Source: Macrocybe gigantea
Lineage: Eukaryota; Basidiomycota; Agaricomycetes; Agaricales; Callistosporiaceae
Direction: 5' to 3'
Assembly (NCBI GenBank): GCA_011319805.1
Contig: SJRY01000017.1
Coordinates: 1-64,000 of the forward strand
Length of the DNA stretch: 64,000 nt
Within the stretch, counting starts at the first letter, position 1; every line of letters starts with the position of its first letter. A model generated the notes under the pieces. The model was not told the DNA's origin. It saw only the letters and a list, made by a program, of their open reading frames with translations, and made no database searches. This document shows, in pieces, positions 23,377 through 33,776 of the stretch. A program made the position numbers and the translations under genes.

Positions 23377-25671
23377 TCATTGAGCCAACGCGACCAACGA
23401 CGATGATGCAGCGGTTGGGCAGCTGAGAGAAATTGCGCGACGTTGGGAGACACGGCGAGGAACGGCGCTTCTCTTTTGAGTACCGAAGCATTTCTAACGT
23501 CGCGATCAACAAATCAGCCATCCCGCGCAGGAGAACAGCGAAATCTCACCTTGAAAATCTCGAAGTCTTTGGTGAAGAGATTGACTTGCGTCGAGCGGTC
23601 GAAGAGGTTGAAGAACGAGCCGTCGGCACCGGCGTTGACGTTGAGGGCGGCGTTTGCGCTAACGCAACCATCGACGCTGCCGCTGGCAGAGGTGTTGACG
23701 TTTGGGTTTCCATTCGCAACGGCATCGACGGTGTCGATGGAGACGCCGGCGTTGGCAGCAGCATTCAGCGTCATGGTCACAGACGCACTGGAGTCAAGGT
23801 CCAGGAAGATGGTCGCTTGGGCCTTACCGCCTAATGCTGACACGCCGACATCCAGTCGCGGGATGAGATGCGCCGCGACGACGGCCTTGGACTGCAACGA
23901 AGGACTAACAGAGAGTTTCAGAGCTATGAACAGCGATCAGATCAAAAACAACTCTATTTCGTGATGGGTTGCAGCCACGTACGAGCATTGCCGGGGACGA
24001 ACGCACCACCGGATTCGTGGTTTGCTGATGGAGGGAAAAACAGCTTAGCTCCATTGACGCTATAAGACAGATCAACATCCATGTTGACGTTGATGTCGAG
24101 GGTCGCTGTTGCTTGCCCTTGAATCTTGAATGTGGGGCCAATGGAAATGATTCTATGAGCTCGAGTATTTCAACGAGAACGTTCACAAAAATAAGTGATG
24201 ATTAGCGTACCCTGGAAAGTCCAATCCAGGAACACCGACTTCGAAGAAGGTGAGCCGCCCAGAATCAGCCTTGCCCTGGAGTGAAAATAAATACCCGATC
24301 TTTTTGTAGTTTTGACAGGATTGCGAACACACCGCTGCGTTTCCGACGAGACTCAAAGTCGCATCCAATTGAGCATCCATGCCGGCGAACAGCCCGAAGC
24401 CGGTCAGTTGGGGCGGGACAATCGTACCTGCCGCAGCGATGCCGAGTGTGATCACAGCATGCGCCTTGGTGATGACGTCGGCCTTGACAGACGCATCGAC
24501 TGCAGGGATATTACCGCTCGCGGGGCAGGAGATGGACTTTTCGAAAACGTTGAAAGTCTTCGAAACATCAATCGGTGGGAGGTTCTGGGATGTGCTGGCG
24601 TCGAAATTGTTAAATTCTGTCAGAAACGGGTATGTAAATTCGTTGTCACAACGTGAATCCGAAAGACTAACTATCGAAAGCATCTTCGATGAAGGTGAGA
24701 AGACCACGACGGGACTGGGCGCGACGACGGCTGCTACGGCGCCGGGTAGGCGTAGGAGGAGTAATCGTCAGGTCGCCATTCTCGCCAGGGATCGTCGCGC
24801 CTTGAATCGCAACATTGACATCGCCATTTCTGTTCAAATGATTCTGTCATCAGTATCACATATTGGAAAGTATTGTTCCCATACTTGGATGGATCAATGG
24901 CGTCAAAATTCGTGTCAAGAGAAAGCGCTTGGACCTGGGGGTCGGATCGGTCAGCGGTATTGTCCGACGCCCCTGTGTTGTCTGCCGCGTCATCGGACTC
25001 GGAGGTGTCTGAGTCAGATGCAAAGCCATCAAAGTTGCTAGCAGCGCCATCGTTATGCCCGTCGTCGAATCCGCCGCAGGATCGAACCCGTCGTGACGTC
25101 GGCCGAGGGATCGGAAAAGTCACCATCATCGGGATTGAAACTCTGGCGACGTGCGAGTCTTCGGCGAATATTGGCGGGAATGGATTGGTCCTTGGGAATC
25201 CAAGCCTTTGCTACGCGCGCGAAGGCGCTCTTGCCGCACTACACGGCAATGAACAAGAAATTCAGCCATGGATTGAGCACGTAGCCGAGCAAAACCGCAG
25301 TTACGTTTTCCGGAAGGCGAACGATCTTGCCGACAGGGCCGCCGCTTTGGAACAGGTGGTCGCATCCCTCAGCGGGGCTGTTGCAGACCAGTCGGATATC
25401 TTGGGCGAGTGCATTCTGGTCACATCCAACAATCGTCCAACCTCCTGCGGGCGTAATATCGGAGATGGCGTTGGGAGAACCCCACTGGATGGACAAGTCA
25501 GCAGAATATCACGAGCAATGAAACTTTGCGACTCGCGATTTTTAAGGTTGCAGTGACATCGTTATTAGTGCGAAGATCATAAGAACATTCTCCCTGAAAG
25601 CACGGTTTTTTCCAGTTGTTGGCGCCGTTGACCAGAGGCAGAGCCAAGAAGATAATTGCGGAAGAAAACAT
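23377..25671 (-). CDS. Secreted beta-rich protein, uncharacterised mushroom family
   Basis: At least nine exons on the minus strand: 25537-25671, 25305-25484, about 24885-25238, 24672-24829, 24333-24616, 24211-24275, 23983-24152, 23550-23923, 23377-23493. A signal peptide (MFSSAIIFLALPLVNG) leads to NWKKPCFQGECSYDL, ITPAGGWTIVGCDQNA, IRLVCNS, IVRLPENCGKSAFARVA. Then comes an Asp/Ser-rich linker, LSLDTNFDAIDPSK, and long beta-type alternation (QATATLDINVNMDVDLSYSV, ATIFLDLDSSASVTMTL). About 573 aa. Intron 1 (25485-25536) needs a GC donor. Within the linker the frame shifts; either an intron of about 115 nt (25009-25123) or two missing Gs at 25058-25060 and 25087-25089 would explain it. No enzyme motif; I suspect a wall or surface protein. 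Confidence 0.68.
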
Positions 25672-26558
25672 GAGTTCCGAGACTCAATTATGCGACGATA
25701 ACTAGAACGAACGAGCGAGAACGGAAAATGCCTTCCAGGGCAGAAAAGGAACGAAGAGCGAATGAATGGAGAGTCGACAACGTAAACAGGTCGCCCGCGA
25801 GGATGGATGGTTTGAAAAGGCCAGAGCAAAGCATGGCAGGTTTTATAACGCTGACACTCTGGATACTGCCCAATAGCCTGCTATTCGAAATGGCCGAACA
25901 GAGCCACGCGTTGAAAAACATTGGTCAATTCAATATACCATATGGCTACTGTCAACTCTAAGAAGGTGGATCATGTTCATTCGTATCCCGACTGGCTGCT
26001 CGGAGGATGGATTACTCACATGATTGATCAGAGGCGTACCTCTATCTCCACGGGCTATTACAACAACGACCTTCCTTCGCCCGAGTGCTCGTCTCTCAAG
26101 CTAACTGCAATCAAGCAGGGTAGCCACGTTGCACACGATGTGAGGCCACGAAAGCTGCATTCTCAGGGAACGAGCCAGTGGATAAGAACTTAGCGTTAAG
26201 GCCTTAAGAACTTGAGCGTTCAAAGAACAGAATGGTTACTCACTGTCAACGGATTGACGTGCCAAGCGAACGAGAATCGCCGACGATAAATGTGCAAGGT
26301 CGACCACGGCGTTCTCGGCTCAACTGAATGGCGAGCAGAATAACCACTGCCAAGGACAACCGAGACAGCCTGAGGACAATTCCTCCAGTTCAAGTTACTG
26401 AACCGCTTCAGCTATCACAAATTTTGCCCTGTCTGAGGATCGAACCTTGTTTCAAGACATACGCACGTGCTCTTCACATGAACCCAATCCGGTGACGTCA
26501 TGAGGCTATAACACAAGGGATCGTGTCTTAGTCGTGCGCCCGACCACCATCAACCCCA
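25672..26558. other. Divergent intergenic region
   Basis: About 0.9 kb between the secreted gene (minus) and the SigF-like gene (plus). Minus-strand TATAAAA at 25841-25847 may serve the secreted gene, though 170 nt from its ATG. No gene found. Confidence 0.45.
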
Positions 26559-27455
26559 ATGCAGAACCCCGCCGGAGAGATAGAGCACGTCGTCCAGCTC
26601 ATCGCCACCAGCGAGTCACCCGACACTCAACGAGATGCCATATACAAATACTATTCGGAAGATGCTGGCCTGCGTCACTTTGTCTGCTCCGTCCCACCTG
26701 GTCCGAACTCAAGGGAAGATATTCTCGGAGTATATCAGTAAGATGAACCAAGGAGGACTTCTTCATATACATGACAATTTTTTCAGATGGTATCGCGTTA
26801 TGTCGCCGCAGATTAAAATGAAAATAAACTCCGTCAGTAAGGAGACCTTGGCTTCTTTCCGCTAGTGATGTCTTGATTGTGCCACAGTATACGACGAAGA
26901 AAGAGATATACTTATTCTCGATATCACACAATTCTTCCATGTCCGCCTTTCGCCTTTCGAGCCAGCCCCAGCACGGTGCGTCTTTTGGGGGTCGATATAT
27001 GCACTTCATTTAGTGACTGGGATAGATTGACAATCCGGTTATCATTGAGGCGGGAAGGAGGTCTTCACTACATCTCGTTCCAAGAGGATTTCTACCACCC
27101 GGACGTAAATATCGCAACACCTTCCATTTTTTGACGCTGAGATGACCAAATGAGTTTACAGGAATTCCTCAACTTGCTCATACCTCCTCTTGTACCAGTC
27201 CTTCGATTCTGTCTATCGGGAGCCGGCATCCTGTCTGTGATTCAGGCAAAGGTCGCTCAAGTCATGGGGTACTGGAGACCTGGCGACGAAATCCCTGTCA
27301 TGGCCATGGAGCATACTGGCAGCGAAGATTCGCAAGGCTGGGAGCAACCTCGGACCAAGAAGAGAAAGCGTACTAAAAAGTCAAACAATCAGTCTAGAGG
27401 CGATAAGGAACCGGCTTTGGATCCAGCCGTATCCCGTACCAACGGTCAACCCTAA
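26559..27455 (+). CDS. SigF-like NTF2-fold protein
   Basis: Five exons (26559-26737, 26787-26836, 26888-26975, 27026-27104, 27162-27455) give 229 aa. The chain opens with MQNPAGEIEHVVQLIATSES and YKYYSEDAGLRHFVC, continues with WYRVMSPQIKM, VIYDEERDILILDITQFFHVRLSPF, and LHYISFQEDFYHPDEFLNLL. That order is the NTF2-like alpha+beta cone seen in a fungal family named after SigF. A hydrophobic C-terminal helix (LVPVLRFCLSGAGILSVI) is followed by a basic tail (TKKRKRTKKSNN) resembling a nuclear signal. Members have no established function. Exon 3's donor and acceptor were chosen because they alone preserve APARLTIRLSLR. Four short introns of 49-57 nt. Confidence 0.72.
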
Positions 27456-28010
27456 GTGACTTTTTTATACATGTCTTTTTTTTTCCTGTTTCTTTAAGTG
27501 AAAAGATATCGTACTATAGCCATTTCGTTCATCGCGGACCATGTAATTTGTGCATTCTTTGCATTCTGGTTTTGCACTGCACGTCGGGAATTCTGACTAT
27601 GTTCAACGATTCGAGTTTCGGAGGCTCGGCTCGAGGTGAGACGTCTGTTAGAGCAGGGACCATAGAGTGAATTAAGAAATAAGGCTTGGGAACCATCTGA
27701 AGAAGTATCGCCGAATGATGCTCTGCGCCTCGCACCCGGGTTAAAGGACATACGGGGAATTGTGTGGCTTCTAGTGCGGTGGACATCAACTGCACTCTGT
27801 TCTGGGTTGTTCCTGGAATAAGGTCAGGGAACATGTTGCTTTTGTCCACATAAGACGGTGATTTGTTGACAGCAACCGGAACGTATCCGTGGCATCCCGT
27901 ACAGTGTTGGAGAGATATTTAAGATGCAGCGAAAGCCAGGGCAAGGCACCTTAGGACTCATCGTTTCCCTGCTCGCCCGCTTTCAAGTACGGGAACACAG
28001 AGGACACAAC
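27456..28010. other. 5' region of ICMT 1
   Basis: About 0.55 kb. TATTTAAG at 27916-27923 lies 87 nt before the ATG at 28011, supporting that start over the in-frame ATG at 27924 that directly follows the box. Confidence 0.45.
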
Positions 28011-28799
28011 ATGATGCACTACGTCGGGAGAGCGCTCTGCGTCTATGCGACGACCTATGCGCTACACATCGCAAACACCGCGCCCAGCACTGTCGCGAAG
28101 GAGGACACTCTACTGGGCGAGGACGACATTCTGGAGAAATACATGAGATTCATCCGACGCTATATGATGTGGGCTCACAAGGCAAGCCCGCGATGTGTAA
28201 TGATGTGTCTTGACCTGCTGATTTGATGATCTGGCTTGCAGGGCTTCTTCTGGGTCACAGGGACGGCCGAGCTCCTAGCTATCACCGCGACGAAGTGGCA
28301 GCCTATGCATGAACTATCAAAACGCGTCCTACCGCTGGTGTGGCCAAGCGGCAACGGCATCGAGAACCTCCGGTTTACACATATGTCTATCGCTGGAATG
28401 GGACTTGTCATCGGCGGAGCGCTCCTGCGCGCTTACTGCTATAGGACGATGAAGAACCTGTTTACATATGACATGAGCATCAGAAAAGGTCACAGATTGG
28501 TAAAAGAAGGCCCATATAGAGTTGTTCGCCATCCATCCTATCTCGCCTTGGCGCTCGTCTTTGTAGGTGGGCTGATGTGGTACAGCGCGCCCGGCTCCTG
28601 GGCGAGAGAGTCTGGTGTGCTGAATATGACAGCGGGAAAGGCTATCTTTTATGGGGAAGCGGTCAACTCTTTCCTTGTTGTGTTCGGCACGCTCAGACGA
28701 AGGCGGGTGGAGGATGAGAATCTGAAGAGGGTTTTTGGGAAAGAATGGGAAGATTGGGCGCGGCAAGTTCCTCACTCCATCTTGCCTTGGATTTATTAG
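28011..28799 (+). CDS. STE14: Isoprenylcysteine carboxyl methyltransferase 1
   Basis: Two exons (28011-28181 and 28242-28799) give 242 aa. Membrane helices dominate the first half (GRALCVYATTYALHIANTAP, GFFWVTGTAELLAIT, GMGLVIGGALLRAYCYR). The catalytic C-terminal half has the ICMT signature: VKEGPYRVVRHPSYLALALV, where the RHPxY motif binds S-adenosylmethionine, and VEDENLKRVFGKEWEDWA. It would carboxyl-methylate farnesylated or geranylgeranylated C-terminal cysteines of Ras/Rho-type proteins or pheromones at the ER. First of three tandem copies. Its only intron has a GC donor (gcaagc) where the two sisters have GT. Start chosen to match the sisters (start of the VGRALC segment). The symbol denotes the family, not orthology to the yeast gene. 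Confidence 0.82.
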
Positions 28800-29521
28800 C
28801 TTTTAAGGACTGTGGGAGAAGATAGCTTGATACCCTTCCATCGCCATCTCAAAGGCACTTGGTTATGAATATAGATAATAAGCGGCGTCGGCGGAAGTTA
28901 AGGCTGAAGGAAGGTTACGCGATGCTTGTACTAAGTATGTACGCAAGGGCGAGACGAAAAGAATACTGGGGCTTCATAACTTTGCCCGTGGAAACGACGT
29001 TTCAGCCACGAAGCGTTCAAAGCAACGACATGTAATTATCATTCTATACGGATTCTTTTGTAGCAGAGACCGCCAAACTTTTGGCTAAATAAGCAATAGA
29101 CTTCGTTCAAGTTGGTCGCGAGGAAAACATTGTTTTAGACTCCATTCGAGTGATTGTACCGGCTTTAGAAAGTCCAGGTGCGTGGACTGAACGTCACTGA
29201 ACACTTGTGTCGAGAAATTTATGCTTGACTGCCGAAGTCACACTTGCCTCTGCCCAGCAGCAGATGCCAGTCATGGCTTGCTCACAGATGTTACTTGTTG
29301 TGACAGGCACTACCACGAAATTCGCATCAAATCTCATATAGCTGATGTTCAAAGCAGGCCGTTGCAAATAACACTCTAGTTGCGGAACTTCCATCGCAGT
29401 CCGCATGGCGCGCGTTATTGTAATTATGTCTTCAAGACGGCGGATAGGAGTATCGGTGTGGTAACCCTATCTATTCGGCTGCGCGTCCCGGCAGAAATAT
29501 CAAAGATATGTCAAGCACTGC
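28800..29521. other. Spacer ICMT 1 to ICMT 2
   Basis: About 0.7 kb without a supportable gene; ends at the TATA box of the next copy. Confidence 0.5.
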
Positions 29522-29530
29522 TATATAAAA
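29522..29530 (+). promoter_or_regulatory. TATA box of ICMT 2
   Basis: TATATAAAA 65 nt upstream of the ATG at 29595. Confidence 0.55.
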
Positions 29531-29594
29531 CCGTGCGAGATGGCAGCATTGGAGACGCACCAAACTATCCATCTAGCACTTACCCAAAGACACC

Positions 29595-30377
29595 ATGGAG
29601 AGCAGTGTTGGTAGGGCGCTGTGCATTGCTGCGACAACCTATGCGATGCACGTCACGTATACTGCTCCAAGCACAGTGACCGCTGGGGATGCGATAGTGG
29701 GGCAAGAGGGAATTGCGGAGCGCTACATACTCAAGCTGCGACAGTACGGGATGTGGGAGTTCAAGGTCAGCCTCCGCAAGGGAAAACGACCCGAGTGATG
29801 ACTAAAATGGGATTTCATGCAGGGCTTTTTCTGGGTCACCGGGGCAGCTGAGCTTGTCGCAATCGCTGCGGCGAAGAAGCCCTTGTCAAGTTTATCCAAG
29901 CTTGTCCTGCCATTTCTCTGGCCGAGCGGCAAGAGTCTCAGCAGCCTCCGCCTCAATCCAGTATCTGCCGCCGGGTTGGCGCTCATCGTCGGCGGTACGC
30001 TCATCCGAGCTTACTGCTATCGAACGATGAAGAACATGTTCACGTTCGATATAAGCATAAAGAGGAACCATAGGCTCGTCAAGGAGGGTCCTTACAGCAT
30101 CGTCCGCCATCCTTCTTATTTTGGCATGGCGATGACTACTATTGGATGCTTCATGTGGTATGGCGTGCGTGGTTCGTGGGTCAGGGAGTCAGGGGTGCTG
30201 GATACGGCGGTTGGGAAGGCATTTTTCTACCTGCAAGCCTTCAACGTCCTTTTCGTCACTTCGACTTTACTAAGAAGAATGACGATAGAGGATAGGAACC
30301 TGAAGAAGGAATTCGGAAAGGAATGGGACGAGTGGGCGCGGAAGGTCCCCTATGTCGTCTTTCCTGGTATTTTCTAA
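29595..30377 (+). CDS. STE14: Isoprenylcysteine carboxyl methyltransferase 2
   Basis: Two exons (29595-29765, 29823-30377; first exon 171 nt as in the sisters) encode 241 aa. Key features: GRALCIAATTYAMHV helix, GFFWVTGAAELVAIAA, AGLALIVGGTLIRAYCYRTMKN, then VKEGPYSIVRHPSYFGMAM with the SAM-binding RHPxY motif and IEDRNLKKEFGKEWDEWA. The intron is canonical (GTCAGC donor). Membrane enzyme of the ER methylating prenylcysteine carboxyls. The WYGVRGSWVRESGVLD loop is shared by all three copies and differs from the short loop I remember in yeast Ste14, so the trio seems to be a lineage-specific branch. Confidence 0.85.
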
Positions 30378-31401
30378 GCCTTACGAAGGCGAGTTTTGAA
30401 ATGTACATTTTCTTTCGAGATCAGAAACATACGTAAATACGTTCATGCTATCGGGCATTGCTTGATCACTTCTTGACAGCTAAACAAGTCTATCTCACCA
30501 TTTAATTCAATACATTATTACGACGATCGCGAAGAACCCTGCTCACGAAAGAATTGATAGCGATTGTCGATGAAGCACAGCGTCAAACGAGTACATGGGA
30601 CCAAAGTCAGCCCTCTCAAGAGCATGGCTGAATTGCCATTTTGGTCATGGTGAAATGGAGCCCTCCTTTTCGGGTGTACTGTATATGTCGCTACTTCATA
30701 ACTTACTTTTTCGCCGGCCTAAACGTATATTGCGGGTAGATGAGATTCCATGAGAAGGATCAGGCCGCCATTTTTAACCACATCGTTCCTGAGAGCGAGG
30801 CGTCAGCATCCATCAAGGAAGTGGATTATTACATCAGAAGTTTGGCGCCAACCACCAGAATGGTGACGGGCGTGGGGGCCACGGCCGATCGGCGAGAAAC
30901 TTAGCTGTCAACACCCGGTGAAGAAGAGGCCTCATTCGCGCTAGCTCTGGCAATGTGACCACATGAATGACGGGTGAAGGTCAGTGCGTGTACTGGCACT
31001 ACCCACATTCTGCTGGTCGAGTGAAGAAAACGGCTTCCGCCAACCGTCCCCGGCATAAAGGATAACCTGGCCTCAATCTACTCAATCTCTGGTAGCGCTT
31101 GGCCTCCTCGTCTCGTCCGGCAGCCAAGGCTATGGGGCATCGACGTTTCAATAGCTGGCGTGAGGTCAACGCATCTTTTCGTCTTATCTCGTACACCCAC
31201 TCGGGCTCATATGACCGAACCGATGGAGCAATGACGTCGATAGAAGCTGAACGAATAAAATGGTCAACCAACTATCTTCGGGAGGGCAATGGGAGCTGGC
31301 TGTGTACACAAATAACTCACCTTTAAAACACTCTGGCATCGTCAGCCGGAGACGTACCACTCCTGCATTTCATAACGTAGCTCAAGACAAGTTCGAACAA
31401 C
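30378..31401. other. Spacer ICMT 2 to ICMT 3
   Basis: About 1 kb; no gene supported. A weak TTTAAAA at about 31321 may be the promoter element of copy 3. Confidence 0.45.
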
Positions 31402-32187
31402 ATGCAGAGCAGTTTTGCGCGAGAAGTCTGCATCTGTGTGACCACTTACGCGCTGCACGTTGCAAATACCGCCCCTAGCATGGTGTCGAAGGATGACGCT
31501 CTGTTCGGGGAAGACGATCTCCTTGAGAGATACATGGCATTTGTACGTCGCCACTTGATGTGGGCGTACAAGGTAAGCACCACATAGTGAACCTGAGATG
31601 AGCTATGTCCAGGTGCTAAAAATGACCTGCGTTAGGGCTTCTTCTGGGTCACAGGAGCGGCAGAACTTCTCATCATCACCGCCACGAAGCAACGGGCCTT
31701 AGCCTTACCCAAAAGCGTTTTGCCGCTTGTTTGGCCGAGCGGAAAAACCTTTGATAGCCTCCGGCTCGGACCCGTATCGATCGCCGGAATGGCGCTCGTT
31801 ATCGGCGGCACGTTGCTTCGAACATATTGCTATCGAATGCTGAAAAACATGTTCACGTTCGATATGGGTATCAGAAAGGACCACAAGTTGATCAAGGATG
31901 GCCCGTACGGCGTGGTTCGACATCCCGCTTATCTTGGAATGATCTTAGTTTGCGTTGGTGGGGTGATGTGGTACGGCGCGCCTGGTTCGTGGCTGAAAGA
32001 ATCTGGCGTGTTGGATACATTGGCGGGGAAGTTGATCTACGTGCAAGCCGTCAACTTTTTCATTGTCACGTGGTGCATGGTGAGTAGAACGAAAGTGGAG
32101 AACGAGAATTTGAAACGGGCGTTCGGCAAAGAGTGGGAGGAGTGGGCACAGAAAGTTCCGTACTCCCTGTTTCCCGGCATATACTAG
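31402..32187 (+). CDS. STE14: Isoprenylcysteine carboxyl methyltransferase 3
   Basis: Two exons (31402-31572, 31636-32187) give 240 aa. Same order as the sisters: N-terminal membrane helix (VCICVTTYALHVANTAP), GFFWVTGAAELLIITAT, SIAGMALVIGGTLLRTYCYR, then KDGPYGVVRHPAYLGMILV with the RHPxY motif and VENENLKRAFGKEWEEWAQ. Intron donor is canonical GTAAGC at the same codon boundary. Its 3' end faces the 3' end of the nuclear-type gene on the other strand, 115 nt away. Role as for copies 1 and 2; whether the three act on different prenylated substrates or stages is unknown. Confidence 0.85.
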
Positions 32188-32302
32188 GCACACTGTCGCT
32201 ACCGTTGGGGCGTATGTATGATCAACGTCATAGCAGAGAAAGTCTTTCAAACGAGATATCGAGGAAAAGATATGACACAAGAGATAGATGCATACGCACA
32301 TA

Positions 32303-33666
32303 CTATATACTCTTCATAACCCTTCTCCTCTCGGCCCATTCTTTCGCTCTAGCTCGGCGAGCCTCGATGACTGCAGTATCTGACGGATGCGGGGGCGATC
32401 GAGAGGATTCCGAATCATTCTGCGCCGTGCTGACATGAGAGGTCAATGCTTCCTGGTCGGGCTCACTGTCCTTAACATCATCTCCAGTGTTGGATTCATC
32501 TTCACTATCACCATAGCTGGCTAGACCTCCGAGTCCGGACGGCTGGTTTTTCTGCTTCTCCATCTCCTTTTCCATCCTCGCTTTTCCCTTGGCGATTTTC
32601 CAAGCCCGCCTCCAGCGGCCACGCAGGAAAGCGAACCTTTTGTCGGAGCCGTGATTAGCCAAGATACGCATTTCCAGCTGGCCAGGATTCGGTGAAGTCT
32701 GAAGGTGCCGGGCCGTCCGCCGCATCAACTCTTTTTGAGCTTCGTCCGGCTTAATGGCACAGTCAGTTCACGGAGGAGCTTCAAGATCATAGAATACACC
32801 TACCTCTTCATCGCTGCCACCCCAAACTTCCTCCTCGGATTCCTCGCCATCTTCACCGTCTTCGTCCAACCGAGCTCTGAGTCTATCTTCCCTGTTTTTC
32901 TCCAGAAGTCGTCTCCTTTTATCCCGTCTGAAGTCGTCCGTCTCTTCAGGCGTAAAGAAAAATGTGTCTTCTATATCGGACGGGAGGTCTGACCATCCAC
33001 CCGGGGAACTGGGAATTTGGACATCGGATGAGGAGTTGTAGGCAGGTAGACTCTCAAGCAAGAGCCGGGCATCGTATCTACGCCATCGGAAATAAACCAT
33101 CAGCAAAGCTGCATAGACACAGAGGCAAAAACAGAAATGACTTTGCTCGATTCGTGAAATAGAAATGTCAGTTTCCGCGGACAAGATCCATCATTCGACA
33201 TGGCGCATCAAACAAGCCCATGCTTTTTCGTCCTCCCACTTCTTCGTACTGAGTCTGAAACATACCTGTCTAGCCAGACAGCGGGGCTCGAGGGTATCGG
33301 AATCTCTGGCGTTTTGCGTAAAGTAATGATTTCCTCGTCATCATGAGGAAACGTGGAAGATCCGTGCGCCGACGATTCGGTGCTGCCCCAACGTATCAGG
33401 GCATCGCCCACTGTCAGAGTGGACGCTAACGCGGTGTCGCGAAATTTAGCAGACGGCGATGACAAGAAGTTGTCGTAGTCGAAAACCTCAAGGGATTGGG
33501 CTGCTGCAGCGACACGAGGACCGCGTACGACGTCGGCCTCGTAAGCCTGAACAAAGAGGGCTGCATCTGGTTCGCCGTGATGCTGGTGTTGGCGATAGGA
33601 AGATGGTTTTCCTCGATTCTGCTTGGAATGATGGCTGGTTCGCTCTTTTCGTTTTCTGGATGACAT
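32303..33666 (-). CDS. Uncharacterised acidic/basic nuclear-type protein
   Basis: Three exons (33266-33666, 32804-33077, 32303-32749) give 373 aa; intron 1 is long (188 nt). The start MSSRKRKERTSHHSK is strongly basic. Middle: AVWLDRYDARLLLESLP and WSDLPSDIEDTFFFTPEE, then a charged helix rich in Arg/Glu (RRDKRRRLLEKNREDRLRAR, GEESEEEVWGG). C-terminal exon: ELMRRTARHLQTS, LEMRILANHGSDKRFAFLRG, RWRRAWKIAKGKARME, then an acidic Ser-rich tail and EARRARAKEWAERRR. Charge blocks and predicted coiled helices suggest a nuclear or RNA-associated protein, but I do not recognise a named domain. The acceptor at 33078 was preferred since it joins WLDR to YDAR. Confidence 0.65.
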
Positions 33667-33776
33667 TGATATGTAGGTCAAGAACGAAAGGCTGACAAAT
33701 CTCGATGACCCAGCTGACAATCCGAATACACACGAAAAGAAACGCAAGTACAAGTCATTACAAAATTTACATCGAG

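Noticed and set aside
26400..26460. tRNA-like TTCGATCC element (minus strand)
   Set aside because: No matching D-arm, anticodon arm or acceptor stem around it.
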